From the NCBI GenBank assembly GCA_003104975.1, contig PQAM01000008.1, positions 124,001 to 188,000 of the forward strand: DNA of 64,000 bases, given 5' to 3'. A program made the position numbers and the translations under genes. This DNA comes from Candidatus Methylomirabilota bacterium. Lineage in GTDB: Bacteria; Methylomirabilota; Methylomirabilia; Methylomirabilales; Methylomirabilaceae. Shown piece by piece: positions 16,269 through 25,026 of the stretch. Position 1 is the stretch's first letter, and every line of letters begins with the position of its first letter. The notes under the pieces are model-generated. The model saw only the letters and a list, made by a program, of their open reading frames with translations, was not told the origin of the DNA and searched no databases.

Positions 16269-18128
16269 TTACGGTGCACACGCAGTCTTCTGTCCTGGCG
16301 CGTTGCTCTCGGCGGCAGCAGCCCGTGCGTGCTTCCCCCGTCCCCGCGCGGCGCGTTGGGTCGCATACGTGCAGAGCCGGTAGACGTGCTGGTTGGTAAA
16401 GGGCTCACCGGTGCCCGTCCTGAAGCCTCGTCGGGTTAGCTCGGCCGCGATCATCGCTGGGCGCCATCCCTGGGTCCTCAGTTCATGGGCGACGAGCGCC
16501 GCTTTGCGGGGGCGTGGGATGCGGTGGGCGGTCACCTCCCCGCCCACCCAGAGGATCTCGACGGTAAACTCGCTGGCCGAGAGGGCGGTCAGGCGGATCC
16601 GCTGCACGAACAGGCGCAGCAACTCCTTTTGGTCGTGGGGGGTGGTCGTCGGGGCCGACCAGAGGCCGGGCAGATCCCGTGCGTCGCGACAGATGGCACT
16701 CACCTCCTCTGGGGTCAGGGTAAGCGGCGGGGCGAGGAACTCCTGCCGCTGGTGGAATCGGACCTCCTCCAACCGTCGGAGCGCCTGCTCGTACGCCTGT
16801 TCTAGGGTCGCGACCAAGCGTCGGTTCTCGGGGACAACGTACTCGTAGCGCCGCTTGGCGAGATCGGCCTGGTACTCGGCGTCTGCTAGGTCGTGCGCTC
16901 GCCGACGCTGCGCCGCTTCATAGTCCTGATTGACCTCCCGCCCTGCCGCGAAGACTGCCGCGAGGTCCGCGGGCTGCAAGTGGCGGAGCAGTTCCTGCGC
17001 GACGAGCGAGTCGAGGGCCCCGCCGGGGATCACCCAACAGATCGGGTCGGCGTACTCGGCGTAGGCCGCCACGCAGGCGTACCGGATTCTGATCTCTCTG
17101 CCGACGCGGAGCCGGTAGTAGGTGACGCGCATGCGGCGGTTGCATCGCCCGCACCACAGCAGGCCCTGACAGAGCGCCGTCCCCCGGCCAACCGGCTGCG
17201 TGGCGGGAAAGCGGTTTCCCTGAAGCCGCTCCTGGTTGGCCCGCCACTCCGCCGGCGTGATATAGCCCTCATGGTGCGGGACCATGATCCACTCCGACGG
17301 CGGGACCGACCGCGTGGCCCCCCGGCGGCCACCCGTGACGGCCCGCCGCTGACCGAAGGCATAGAAGCCGGCGTACGCCGGGTTTTTAAGGATCAGGTGC
17401 AGGCGGGAGATATTGGGACGCACCCAACGCGGCTCCCCCGTGCCGGTCCGGATGGGGAGCATCGCCTTAGCCCGGGCCAACGCCCGCAGGACCTGGGGGG
17501 CGGAACCCAGTTGCCGGAAGAGCCGAAACACCTGCTCGATCGCCTGCTGGACGGCCTGATCGGCATCTTTCGCCCACTGGCCTTTCGTTGTCACCACATA
17601 GCCCGTCGGCGGCAAGCTCACGGCGTGTCCCAGCCGCGCCTTCGCGTATTTGCCGTCGACCGAGTTCTTGATACGGAGGGAGTTCTCGTAGTCGGCCACC
17701 CCTCCCTCGATTCGCGCCATGAGTCGGCTGGCCGGGTCATTGAGATCTAGGACGCGGCCCTCGATGACGAGTAACGTTTGCCGGAATCGACACAGTGCGA
17801 CTAGCGCCTCGAAGTCCTGGACGGCGCGGCTAAGGCGTGCGGCGTTCGCGACCAATACGGCACCGACTCGCCCATCGCTCACTAATTTTAGAAGCTCCTG
17901 AAACGCCGTGCGGTTGTCAGCGCGTGTGCCGCTCCGTCCCAGGTCCTCGTGGTGCCGGATCTGGTCCGCGCGCCACCCCCAGGCGAGGGCATGGGCCTGC
18001 TGGTTGCGCTGATGCTCGATGCTACCCGTACTGTCGCGCGCCTGCCGCGGAGTGGAGACGCGGCCATAGACGACGGCGACCTTGGCGAGGTGAACCGGGG
18101 TGATCTGGGGTGGACGTGGCTCCGTCAT
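16269..18128 (-). CDS. Large serine recombinase, copy 2
   Basis: A 619-residue homologue of the 14080-15924 protein with the same domain order: catalytic domain with Ser nucleophile in VYGRVST, STGSIEHQRNQQ, SGTRADNRTAFQELL, Recombinase domain (LPPTGYVVTTKGQW), zinc ribbon (LLWCGRCNRRM...RYACVAAYAEY), coiled coil and basic C-terminus. Blocks such as HHEGYITPAEWRANQERL and TTTP..ELLRLFVQRIRL are nearly identical between the copies. Its start overlaps the stop of the truncated third copy by four bases, so the two are translated together. Confidence 0.92.
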   Translation of the reverse strand: MTEPRPPQITPVHLAKVAVVYGRVSTPRQARDSTGSIEHQRNQQAHALAWGWRADQIRHHEDLGRSGTRADNRTAFQELLKLVSDGRVGAVLVANAARLSRAVQDFEALVALCRFRQTLLVIEGRVLDLNDPASRLMARIEGGVADYENSLRIKNSVDGKYAKARLGHAVSLPPTGYVVTTKGQWAKDADQAVQQAIEQVFRLFRQLGSAPQVLRALARAKAMLPIRTGTGEPRWVRPNISRLHLILKNPAYAGFYAFGQRRAVTGGRRGATRSVPPSEWIMVPHHEGYITPAEWRANQERLQGNRFPATQPVGRGTALCQGLLWCGRCNRRMRVTYYRLRVGREIRIRYACVAAYAEYADPICWVIPGGALDSLVAQELLRHLQPADLAAVFAAGREVNQDYEAAQRRRAHDLADAEYQADLAKRRYEYVVPENRRLVATLEQAYEQALRRLEEVRFHQRQEFLAPPLTLTPEEVSAICRDARDLPGLWSAPTTTPHDQKELLRLFVQRIRLTALSASEFTVEILWVGGEVTAHRIPRPRKAALVAHELRTQGWRPAMIAAELTRRGFRTGTGEPFTNQHVYRLCTYATQRAARGRGKHARAAAAESNAPGQKTACAP

Positions 18129-18538
18129 AGCTCACCTCCCGGGCCGTCCTGCTGGAGCTCGAGCGTCCCGTCGAGCACGAGTAGCGTGCGCTGGAGGTGA
18201 CAGAGAGCGACCAGTTCTTCGAGGGCCAGTGGGGCTCTGCTCAAGCGGGCGGCGTCGAGGCAGAAGATCGCGCCGATCTGCCCGCCCCGCACCCGCGTCA
18301 GGAGCCGCTGGAACGCCGGGCGGTTGTCGGCGCGTGTGCCGCTTCGCCCGAGGTCCTCGTAGAGCTGGATCTGGTCCGCGCTCCACCCCCAAGCGAGGGC
18401 ATAAAGCCGCTGGTTGCGCTGGGACTCGATGCTGCCGGTGCTCTCGTGCGCCTGCGGTTTGGTGGCGACGCGGACATAGATGGCGGCGACCTCGGCGAGG
18501 TGAACCGGGGTGATCTGGGGTGGACGTTGTTTACTCAT
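18125..18538 (-). CDS. Truncated serine recombinase catalytic domain lacking the nucleophile
   Basis: From the ATG at 18538 the frame gives 137 residues that match only the resolvase domain of the two full copies: PPQITPVHLAEVAAIYVRVATKPQAHESTGSIESQRNQ, SGTRADNRPAFQRLLTRV and AARLSRAPLALEELVAL. The catalytic Ser of RVST is Ala here (RVAT), so it should not cut DNA. It ends (LELQQDGPGGEL) where the long recombinase regions would begin. The ATGA junction to copy 2 is precise, which argues that the short form is maintained. It might form inactive heterodimers that control copies 1 and 2; decay after duplication is the alternative. Confidence 0.8.
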   Translation of the reverse strand: MSKQRPPQITPVHLAEVAAIYVRVATKPQAHESTGSIESQRNQRLYALAWGWSADQIQLYEDLGRSGTRADNRPAFQRLLTRVRGGQIGAIFCLDAARLSRAPLALEELVALCHLQRTLLVLDGTLELQQDGPGGEL

Positions 18539-18761
18539 GTGCCTGCTCCTTTTGTTGAAGGTACCGCCGGACCGCCAGACGGGCAAGCAGCATAGCCACC
18601 CGCTGCGGATCCGGTACTGGGTGAGGGATGTCTGGACTCGGTGTTGGGCCGTACGCTCTCTCCAGGCCCTGGTCCGGTTGCTGCGGCTGGGCGAGGGGTA
18701 CTTGCTCAGGCGGCGGGTCTGCGACGAGTTTCGATCGTGAATGGTGGGGCGTGGCATCCAT
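18531..18761 (-). CDS. Small hypothetical protein (76 aa) upstream of the truncated recombinase
   Basis: A Pro/Gln-rich N-terminal half (ADPPPEQVPLAQPQQPDQG) is followed by a helical, basic end (DPQRVAMLLARLAVRRYLQQKEQAHE). It overlaps the start of the truncated recombinase by eight bases, as expected for an operon. Similar short genes with a helical Leu/Arg-rich end often precede recombinases in mobile elements; that is from memory, not proven here. The start could also be the ATG three codons upstream. Confidence 0.45.
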   Translation of the reverse strand: MDATPHHSRSKLVADPPPEQVPLAQPQQPDQGLERAYGPTPSPDIPHPVPDPQRVAMLLARLAVRRYLQQKEQAHE

Positions 18762-18806
18762 AGCATGCATCCTGTCAGCCCATGTCGATGTACGGACAAC
18801 ATGCAT

Positions 18807-19281
18807 GCTTTCGTACAGTGGAGGCCTGCCCGGAGCGCTTCAGCCGCGTAGTGGAGGCCGATCACAGAACCCACGACGCGCGAGAGGGGAATCCCCACAT
18901 GGGTGGGGTATGATGCCTGTCCACGGCAATTGCCGTGCTGCATGGCACGGGTTGACTGGAGCGCCACCAAGGTCGGGGTCCCCACCTCGGCCGAACGCTT
19001 CGGAGACAGGGTACGAGCAAGAGCTGAGTACTGGAACCCCTGGGATGCCGCATGACCGATCCTGCAGGTGCCACCACCAGGTGCTGCGCGATCATTCGAC
19101 GCCACGACACGCCCCATCCCAACCTGCATCATGGGTGTCCCGACACAGAATGGGAGTGGCCGCTCTCCCGCGATCTTGCCGTTGGAGAGGATCACTGCTG
19201 CTCGTCGATTCCGCCTCATCTCTTTCGTCCTTCTGTGCGCTACATCCTCTGGAAGTTCAGTAGGTACAATCCCCCACGACG
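18807..19281. other. No recognised gene
   Basis: A long reverse-strand frame from 19285 runs through this stretch in phase with the truncated recombinase, but its product has no family resemblance. I treat it as an open frame extended by high GC, although its first 35 residues (MTSWGIVPTELPEDVAH...) overlap the preceding stop as ATGA and could start a small protein. Confidence 0.3.
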
Positions 19282-19509
19282 TCATGGGGCCCGCTCTTTC
19301 CCGACCAGCGGGTCGCTGCCGCCGATCAGGTCCTGCTGGTCCCCCGGCGGTTGCAGGCGTTGAGTCTTCACGCGCTGCACCCAGTGCGCGAAGGCCCGGA
19401 GGACATCAGGACTGATGCGGCATACAGCGTCGCTTTGGGCATCGGACTCATCCGGTTTGGGGACCACGGGGGACACAGTGAGGCTGTCAGGAGGGGTATC
19501 AGTTGGCAT
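19282..19509 (-). CDS. Small hypothetical protein (75 aa)
   Basis: The frame from ATG 19509 gives MPTDTPPDSLTVSPVVPK and a helical middle, ISPDVLRAFAHWVQRVKTQRL. The N-terminal half is Pro/Ser/Asp-rich and probably disordered, a layout like that of the 76-residue protein at 18531-18761. It starts inside the end of the upstream membrane-protein gene (11-base overlap). No function is known. Confidence 0.4.
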   Translation of the reverse strand: MPTDTPPDSLTVSPVVPKPDESDAQSDAVCRISPDVLRAFAHWVQRVKTQRLQPPGDQQDLIGGSDPLVGKERAP

Positions 19510-20125
19510 GAGGCATCGCCTGCCGACAGAGAGGATAGGAGCAGAACCAACCTGGTAGCTCAGCCGCGGGGAGCAGCGGGGTAGCCGGGCCGTGTGAGAG
19601 GGGTTGCCCAACTAGATCCGGTGGGCCGTCCCCATTCGCGCCGCCGGAAGAGGCCCTCCCGGTACGCCGGCCCTTACCTCTTCGGGATCGATGGCCTGGC
19701 CGGAAGCGTTGTGGGCTCCAGTGGCGCCGGGTGATGCAGAGAGCAATCCTACGCCACCGTGCGCCCATCCTCGCGATCACGCGCATACGCCTCGATCCGC
19801 GATCCACGCGGTGCCGCCAGCACTGCGCTCTAGCCATATACCTGCGCCCGAACTGCTGGTCCACGAGTCCCAGGAGGACAGCCAAGAGCCGCGTGAGAAG
19901 GCCGTATCCCGAGCGGCACCACAGGCTCCACGCCAGCGTCAAGAAGGCGAGCATCCAAAGATATAGGCCCTGAACCGTCGCGTCCACGCCTTCGTACAGC
20001 GCGAGTGCGATGAAGAGGCTATGTGCGATGCAGACTTCCTGATCGGTCGCGTCTCGATTCCAGTTGACCATGCGTAGCTCCTGGCGGATCAGCGGAGAGA
20101 TCAGTGAACACATCGATTCCTCCAC
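19499..20125 (-). CDS. Putative membrane protein with Arg-rich tail (208 aa)
   Basis: Two hydrophobic segments (VQGLYLWMLAFLTLAWSLW and LLTRLLAVLLGLV, about residues 50-90) are followed by a strongly basic region (RARQ..., MRVIARMGARWRR, RPGHRSRRGKGRR) and a Gly/Pro stretch. The plan is like that of the 13136-13861 protein. It overlaps the 75-residue gene by 11 bases. It may be a small membrane protein of the recombinase module; no family is known to me. Confidence 0.45.
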   Translation of the reverse strand: MEESMCSLISPLIRQELRMVNWNRDATDQEVCIAHSLFIALALYEGVDATVQGLYLWMLAFLTLAWSLWCRSGYGLLTRLLAVLLGLVDQQFGRRYMARAQCWRHRVDRGSRRMRVIARMGARWRRIALCITRRHWSPQRFRPGHRSRRGKGRRTGRASSGGANGDGPPDLVGQPLSHGPATPLLPAAELPGWFCSYPLCRQAMPHAN

Positions 20126-20500
20126 CCATCCTTGGGGTCCCGACTGGGACCATCGTTGTCCTTCTTGGATGAGAGCGCCACGCCTGTCTCTCCTTGACGA
20201 CGTAGCCGGGCTGTGAACGCCGGACCCGGGGGACGCGGATGCCCTTCTGTATATATAGAGGCAGCAGCGAGACCAATTTTCAGAAAAATCTTCGATTTTG
20301 AGAAAGAAGGGCGCAAGATATGCGCCTCAGTCGTGGAGCGTACAATCGGGAGGTAACAAACAGATGATCCTTCGCGCCGTTAATGGACCGGCGAATCGGC
20401 CGATTCTACAGATCAATCCAGAGAGCCCATTTCCTGCCTTTCTTCGCCATGGTGCGAATCGAGGCCTTCTGTGCGCTGGTGCAGCTTCTTCAGAGTCCGG
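20126..20500. other. No recognised gene
   Basis: Short overlapping frames only. The AT-richer section around 20250-20300 (TATATATAGAGGCAG...) on the reverse strand could hold a promoter for the membrane-protein gene. Confidence 0.3.
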
Positions 20501-21256
20501 TCAGTTCCCAAGTAGATGAAGCGGTGGGTGCCCGAACGGCAACGGGTGCTGGACCTCGTCCGCTTGCTTCCGAAGCAACTCCTCAAGGAGGCACAGCTCC
20601 TGGGGCGTCCGGATCGACTCCCAGGTGATATCCCTGAGCAGGAAGACCTCGACATACGCGGTCTCTCGCCCGGGATACTGATTCTGTAGCCATCCCAGTG
20701 CCACGCCGATCCGTTGATAACGGAGGCCGGCATTCATGGTGGGGAAGTGGCTTTCCTCAACCTGCCAGTCGTAGATCCGGATGGCGCCGGTCAAGCGGTC
20801 TTCTCCCAACCTGGCAATCACCCCCGGGAAGAGCAACTCCCCGCCCGTACCATCCGGAATCTGCCACTCAAAAGGCAGCATGTGGGTGAGTAATTGCTCC
20901 CGGTACTGCAGTCGCGGCAGGACCCGTTCTACGAGGGTCTCGATGCACCGAGTGCCCCGCTCCTCTGCAACGGCCAGAAGGGGCAGTGGGTATCGAGGAC
21001 CGGGTAAGGCCTCAATCCCCGCCCAGAAGTGCTGCAGGAAGGCGTGGATGTACTGATCGGTCGCTTGGAGATTCCCGTCTGCTTCTGCCGTCGCGATCAC
21101 CGTCGCGGCCACCGTAGCGACTGCGCGTTGGACCTGATTGGTGAGGACAGTTGGATCCGGCCCAGTGCCGGGAATCCGCTGCAGACAGGCCCACCGAGTG
21201 CATGTCCGCAGATCGCCGGGTTCGGGGAGATGAATCGTGCGTGTAGGATTAGCCAT
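20501..21256 (-). CDS. Hypothetical protein of the island (251 aa)
   Basis: The ATG at 21256 has a strong ribosome site (AAAGGAG about eight bases upstream), so this is very likely a real gene. The product is soluble and mixed alpha/beta, with a Trp-rich C-terminal half (IRIYDWQVEESHFPTMNAGLRYQRIGVALGWL...TAYVEVFLLRDITWESIRTP). The IYDW...YVEVF strand pattern could suggest a nuclease-like fold, but no complete catalytic motif is seen. It is the first gene of a reverse-strand run leading to the serine recombinases. Function unknown. Confidence 0.6.
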   Translation of the reverse strand: MANPTRTIHLPEPGDLRTCTRWACLQRIPGTGPDPTVLTNQVQRAVATVAATVIATAEADGNLQATDQYIHAFLQHFWAGIEALPGPRYPLPLLAVAEERGTRCIETLVERVLPRLQYREQLLTHMLPFEWQIPDGTGGELLFPGVIARLGEDRLTGAIRIYDWQVEESHFPTMNAGLRYQRIGVALGWLQNQYPGRETAYVEVFLLRDITWESIRTPQELCLLEELLRKQADEVQHPLPFGHPPLHLLGN

Positions 21257-21775
21257 AGCAAAGCTCCTTTCGTGAGAGAGGTGACGCGCTGGGGCCGCTT
21301 AGTGGCACCCACAGCCTGGTTGGCGGCCCAACGGGGGTGTTTGTACGTGTAATCGTTTTCGATCCCGTCGAGCCGAGGGTGACTTGTATCGTGATGTGAC
21401 GCTCTATTCACTGACAGGCAGAAAGAGCCTATTATGGACGGCGTGATTGAGTAGAAAAGGTCAGTAGTGCGGCCTGGCGGGGCTCATCGGTAGTCTGCTG
21501 CTGATTCCCTGAGCGGGAGGGACGGCTCGAAGCCTACAAGTAGTGTCAGTTGATCTGACTCCTACCAAGAGGGGTGAGGAACGGGATAGGTATTCTGACT
21601 TCAGACGGTGCGCTGCGAGCTTAAGGCGGATTGAGTGAAACCGATGTCACCTCATTCTATGTCGGCAACATGGCCATTCGGCATCTCATCCCACGTCCGA
21701 CCGTCAAGCATCCGGCTATTCCGCTTCTTCTGTACGCCGCCCCATTGTTTAAATCGGTTGCTCGTGCAGACTTCA
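21257..21775. other. Intergenic, nothing recognised
   Basis: About 520 bases separate the recombinase module from the end of the defence locus. No frame has a plausible product. It is a candidate junction between two separately acquired parts of the island. Confidence 0.4.
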
Positions 21776-24535
21776 TCAAGAATCTCGGATCTGCACCGTA
21801 CCCGCCAGCCCCAGATCATCCAGGATCTGCCGGAGATCCGAGGTCAGGTTCCCGGCAACGTCGCTATTCACGGTCACGGAGAACTCGACGCCGACCCGAA
21901 GGTCAGAGCCCGACCTGAGCTTCGGCAGGATCTTCGTCCCTAGCCGGTTCCACATTTCTGGGGGGACAGCGCCGACGAGGCGAATGGTCTTCGTCTGAAC
22001 CCGTGGGGTGGGCTCAGGGTCTAGCCTGAGTTCAGAACTAGGCGCCAACGGCTGTACCGGAGGAGCGGGTTGCGGTTCCGGTCGCGGAACGGCCTCTTGA
22101 ACACCCGCCTTGAGCGCCTGGGCCCTGGTCTTGGTCAGCAGGAAGACGCCCGATTCGAAGACGACCTCATCGGCCCCAAGGGGCTCTTGGAACCAGATTC
22201 GTTCGTAGGTACCGTCGGACTTCTGGGCCGAGGCGAGTCCGAAGTCGCCTTTTCCGACGAATTCGATAATCTTGGCGCGAAGGATTGTATCGGGATCGAG
22301 CAGCCGCGTGAGCGAGCCGTTCAGAAAGCTTTGTCGAAGGCCAGCAAGCGGCCAGGCCCCGGACTCTTTCAACGCAGGCGGCCAGTTCCGGTCCAGGTAT
22401 CCTGCCCCTGGGGTCTCCACGTTGAGAACAGCTTCCGAAACCAACGTTGTAATCACGCGGCCGCACAGAGTAGTACCGCTACTCGAATGGCCCGCTCCCA
22501 GATCAAAGCTCCTCAATCCATCTGATTCCCGTGGGTCGAGAATAACGGTAAACCGGTAATCGCCCCAGACCTCCTCCCTGGCGGTCTCTTCAGCGGCTGT
22601 AACCTTCGATTGGATTTCGGCGCGATCCATTCGATCGAAGTCGCCCCCGAGCGTCCCATCCGCAACTTCCCGAGCCACACGTTTCCAGGCGAGCCACAGC
22701 TCGACCTTGTCCCGTAGGTCCCGGCCCGGCTTCTTGATGCACCAGACAAGCGACCCCGGGTAGAGTCGTGGGGATGTACCGCGTTGTTTGGTCCACTCCG
22801 CGATCTGCGCTCGAAACGAACCGCTGCCCGTCCATTCGGCCTCCGGTTCGGAGACCACAAGCGTCAACCTTGGCGTGTCCGGGATCTCCGCGCCGTCGCG
22901 GGGAAACGCTACGACCGGAATGCTCGCTTCCCGCCGGAACTCATCGTCTATGATCTTGCGAATCGCAGGCGTGATTTCGGTCTCTTCATCCAAAGATGCC
23001 CGACGGTCGTTGACGACCTTCCTCATCGTCGGTTCGTGGCCGATCTTGAACCCATCGGAGCCCACCTTCCGAATGAAGTAGGACTTATCTTCCAGGGCAA
23101 AGGCGGCGTTGTCCACCGAGGTGGTGTCCACCTCCGGCCCCCCGAGGGCAAACCGCAGTTCCGGCAGGTGCGCGACCTTGTCGGACTGCCCGCCTGAGGA
23201 CTCGAAGAGGATCGCCGTTCCCACCCGGCGGTGGATGTCGCCGAGCGGACCCTTCGTGTCGGCGTCCAGCGCCTTCGCGTGGGCCTGCTCGCCGGCAATA
23301 TCCGCATCGATGGCGGCAACCAGGCGCGACTCGCCCAACTGACCGAGGATGACACTGCGAAAGCCGGGATCGAAGAGCGGCGCCGAGCCGAGCGTGATGA
23401 GGGGTTCCGTACGAGCCTCTCGGAAGCTCTTCTGAGACGCGATGGCGATCCACTGGGCGAGCATCGCCAGGGTGCCGCGTGTCTGCTGGTACTGCGACAG
23501 CGCCTGCCACTTCCGCTGGAAGACGGAGAGGGCGGCCGGATGAAAGGGATAGCAGGCCTCGAATCGCCCGCGGAGATACTCTCGGGCCTTGGCCTCTGTG
23601 GTAGCCGTCCATTCCGGCGGGAGCTGCGCCCTCCGTTCGAAGCACCAGTCGGCGAAGGCCTTGGCCACATTCTTTCTGGCGCGTTCGCCGCCCAGATCCT
23701 CGAAGAGCCGCCGCCGAACCACCTCGCTGATCTCCGTCTCATCGTTGGCGATGAGGTCCTTGGCAACGCGCCGGACGACCTTGGTGATCTTGTCCTGCCA
23801 CTGCATGTCCCAATCGGTCATCTCGACCTGGCTGCGCGGAAGGCTGATGACCGCCGCACCGTGGGTCGTCCCTGTCGTAGCGACCGTCAGATTCTGGATG
23901 AAGGCGTGAAATGAGTCCGCCATGCTGCGATGTCGGTTGAGGAAGTTGAGCACCTCGTCGAACAGAAGGAGGATCGGCGCGTTGGCTGCCTGGAAGACAC
24001 GGGCGATTGACTCCGTCCCCGGCGGGGTGGTCTTTGCGGCCTGCCCCAGCGCTTCGACCCCCTTATCGTCCGCAAGCTGTCGGGCGATATCGATCCACGG
24101 CGTCTCTCGACCATCCTGTGGATCCCAGGCGTTTCCTACGAACACGCCCACTCGCGCCTCGGGGACCGATGAGAGGTCGGCGTCCCGCAGCAGATCGGAG
24201 ACCCCCGAGTAGCCGGACGCCTTCTCGCCGCTCGTGCCGAGGTGATACAGGGCCGTTAAGGTGTGCGTCTTGCCGCCGCCGAACTGGGTGATCAGGGTCA
24301 GCACCGGCGCGGTATTGTCGGTTCTGCCCGAGAGCCGTCGGAGGACCATGCCGGCATGCTCTCTAAGTGCCCTGGTGAAGCAGGTGCGGGCGAAGAACTG
24401 TCTCGGGTCGCGGTAGTCCTCCGGCGCCGTCTTCGCCACGACCTGTTCGAGGGCGATGGCGAACTCGTCCGGGTTGAAGGACCGTCCCTCCCGGACCTCC
24501 TTTCGTGGTGTGGCCACCCTGTACCAAGGTTCCAT
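21776..24535 (-). CDS. DUF499 (COG1483) AAA+-type ATPase of the island defence locus
   Basis: A 919-residue P-loop ATPase. The start is set at 24535 because a GGAGG lies five bases before it; the frame opens further back to 24565 inside a flanking repeat. The DUF499 signatures are FFARTCFTRALREHAGMV, Walker A LITQFGGGKTHTLTALYHL (about residue 85) and Walker B PILLLFDEVLNFLNRH. Then come a sensor-like region and FHPAALSVFQRKW...RGTLAMLAQW. The last 150 residues include a Pro-rich linker (PRPEPQPAPPVQP) and a small C-terminal domain. Such ATPases accompany DUF1156 methylases in defence islands. Here an S23 gene lies between the two. Confidence 0.88.
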   Translation of the reverse strand: MEPWYRVATPRKEVREGRSFNPDEFAIALEQVVAKTAPEDYRDPRQFFARTCFTRALREHAGMVLRRLSGRTDNTAPVLTLITQFGGGKTHTLTALYHLGTSGEKASGYSGVSDLLRDADLSSVPEARVGVFVGNAWDPQDGRETPWIDIARQLADDKGVEALGQAAKTTPPGTESIARVFQAANAPILLLFDEVLNFLNRHRSMADSFHAFIQNLTVATTGTTHGAAVISLPRSQVEMTDWDMQWQDKITKVVRRVAKDLIANDETEISEVVRRRLFEDLGGERARKNVAKAFADWCFERRAQLPPEWTATTEAKAREYLRGRFEACYPFHPAALSVFQRKWQALSQYQQTRGTLAMLAQWIAIASQKSFREARTEPLITLGSAPLFDPGFRSVILGQLGESRLVAAIDADIAGEQAHAKALDADTKGPLGDIHRRVGTAILFESSGGQSDKVAHLPELRFALGGPEVDTTSVDNAAFALEDKSYFIRKVGSDGFKIGHEPTMRKVVNDRRASLDEETEITPAIRKIIDDEFRREASIPVVAFPRDGAEIPDTPRLTLVVSEPEAEWTGSGSFRAQIAEWTKQRGTSPRLYPGSLVWCIKKPGRDLRDKVELWLAWKRVAREVADGTLGGDFDRMDRAEIQSKVTAAEETAREEVWGDYRFTVILDPRESDGLRSFDLGAGHSSSGTTLCGRVITTLVSEAVLNVETPGAGYLDRNWPPALKESGAWPLAGLRQSFLNGSLTRLLDPDTILRAKIIEFVGKGDFGLASAQKSDGTYERIWFQEPLGADEVVFESGVFLLTKTRAQALKAGVQEAVPRPEPQPAPPVQPLAPSSELRLDPEPTPRVQTKTIRLVGAVPPEMWNRLGTKILPKLRSGSDLRVGVEFSVTVNSDVAGNLTSDLRQILDDLGLAGTVQIRDS

Positions 24536-24558
24536 GTCAACCTCCGGGTGAAAGGCAA

Positions 24559-24992
24559 AAGGCAAAAGTAAAAAGGCAAAATGGACGGCTACGTGTCATC
24601 GGAGCCTTGCTTTGCCTTCACGATGATCGAACCGATGATGCGGGAGAGTTCGTCTGCTTCCTGTATGACCATGTCAATCGAGCCGTCCCGCAACGAGCCG
24701 GACTCCTTGAGTAAGCGGAGCCAGTAGAGCGTCTCCCTGGCCTCCTTCAACGCAATGGCATATTTGCTCACGAAGTCCGCTTTGCTCTGTCCCGCCTGCG
24801 CCTCCTCGGCATTTGCTCCGATGGACGTTCCTGATCTTAACAACTGCTTACCCAAAGTTCTTCCTACGTCCGGTCTCTCGTCCAGTTCTTTGCACAAACG
24901 TAAAATCTCCAGGGCAAATCTGAACGTTCTTTCCTTTATGTCTCGCGGCCTTTTCGCTCCATTTTTGCCTTTTACCTTTTTACTTTTGCCTT
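24559..24992. repeat. 18-bp inverted repeats flanking the S23-type gene
   Basis: AAGGCAAAAGTAAAAAGG occurs at 24559-24576 and its exact reverse complement at 24975-24992, with further AAAGGCAAAA-type units on both sides. The repeats enclose the four-helix-bundle gene and lie in an otherwise GC-rich operon. They mark the boundary of an inserted cassette. Confidence 0.8.
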
Positions 24993-25026
24993 GTTCTTTA
25001 TCGCGGAACCGCCAGGAGCATCGCAT
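24589..25026 (-). CDS. S23-type four-helix-bundle protein
   Basis: The core ERTFRFALEILRLCKELDERPDVGRTLGKQLLRSGTSIGANAEEAQAGQSKADFVSKYAIALKEARE... is typical of the four-helix-bundle family related to proteins in 23S rRNA intervening sequences and to retroelement Avd proteins. The core is about 115 residues. The true start is unclear: the nearest in-frame ATG is 25026, 29 bases inside the methylase end, and the N-terminal DKEQGKSKKVKGKNGAK stretch is encoded by the flanking repeat. The gene interrupts the methylase-DUF499 operon. Family role is poorly known; it binds nucleic acid by basic faces in characterised relatives. Confidence 0.8.
   Translation of the reverse strand: MRCSWRFRDKEQGKSKKVKGKNGAKRPRDIKERTFRFALEILRLCKELDERPDVGRTLGKQLLRSGTSIGANAEEAQAGQSKADFVSKYAIALKEARETLYWLRLLKESGSLRDGSIDMVIQEADELSRIIGSIIVKAKQGSDDT

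Noticed and set aside
15935-16439. Several overlapping 130-160 codon frames on both strands between the serine recombinases
   Set aside because: Very GC-rich sequence lacks stops in many frames; products have no recognisable features and conflict with the recombinase end.
18539-19285. N-terminal extension of the truncated recombinase back to 19285
   Set aside because: The extension has no similarity to recombinases, while the ATG at 18538 aligns with the starts of copies 1 and 2.
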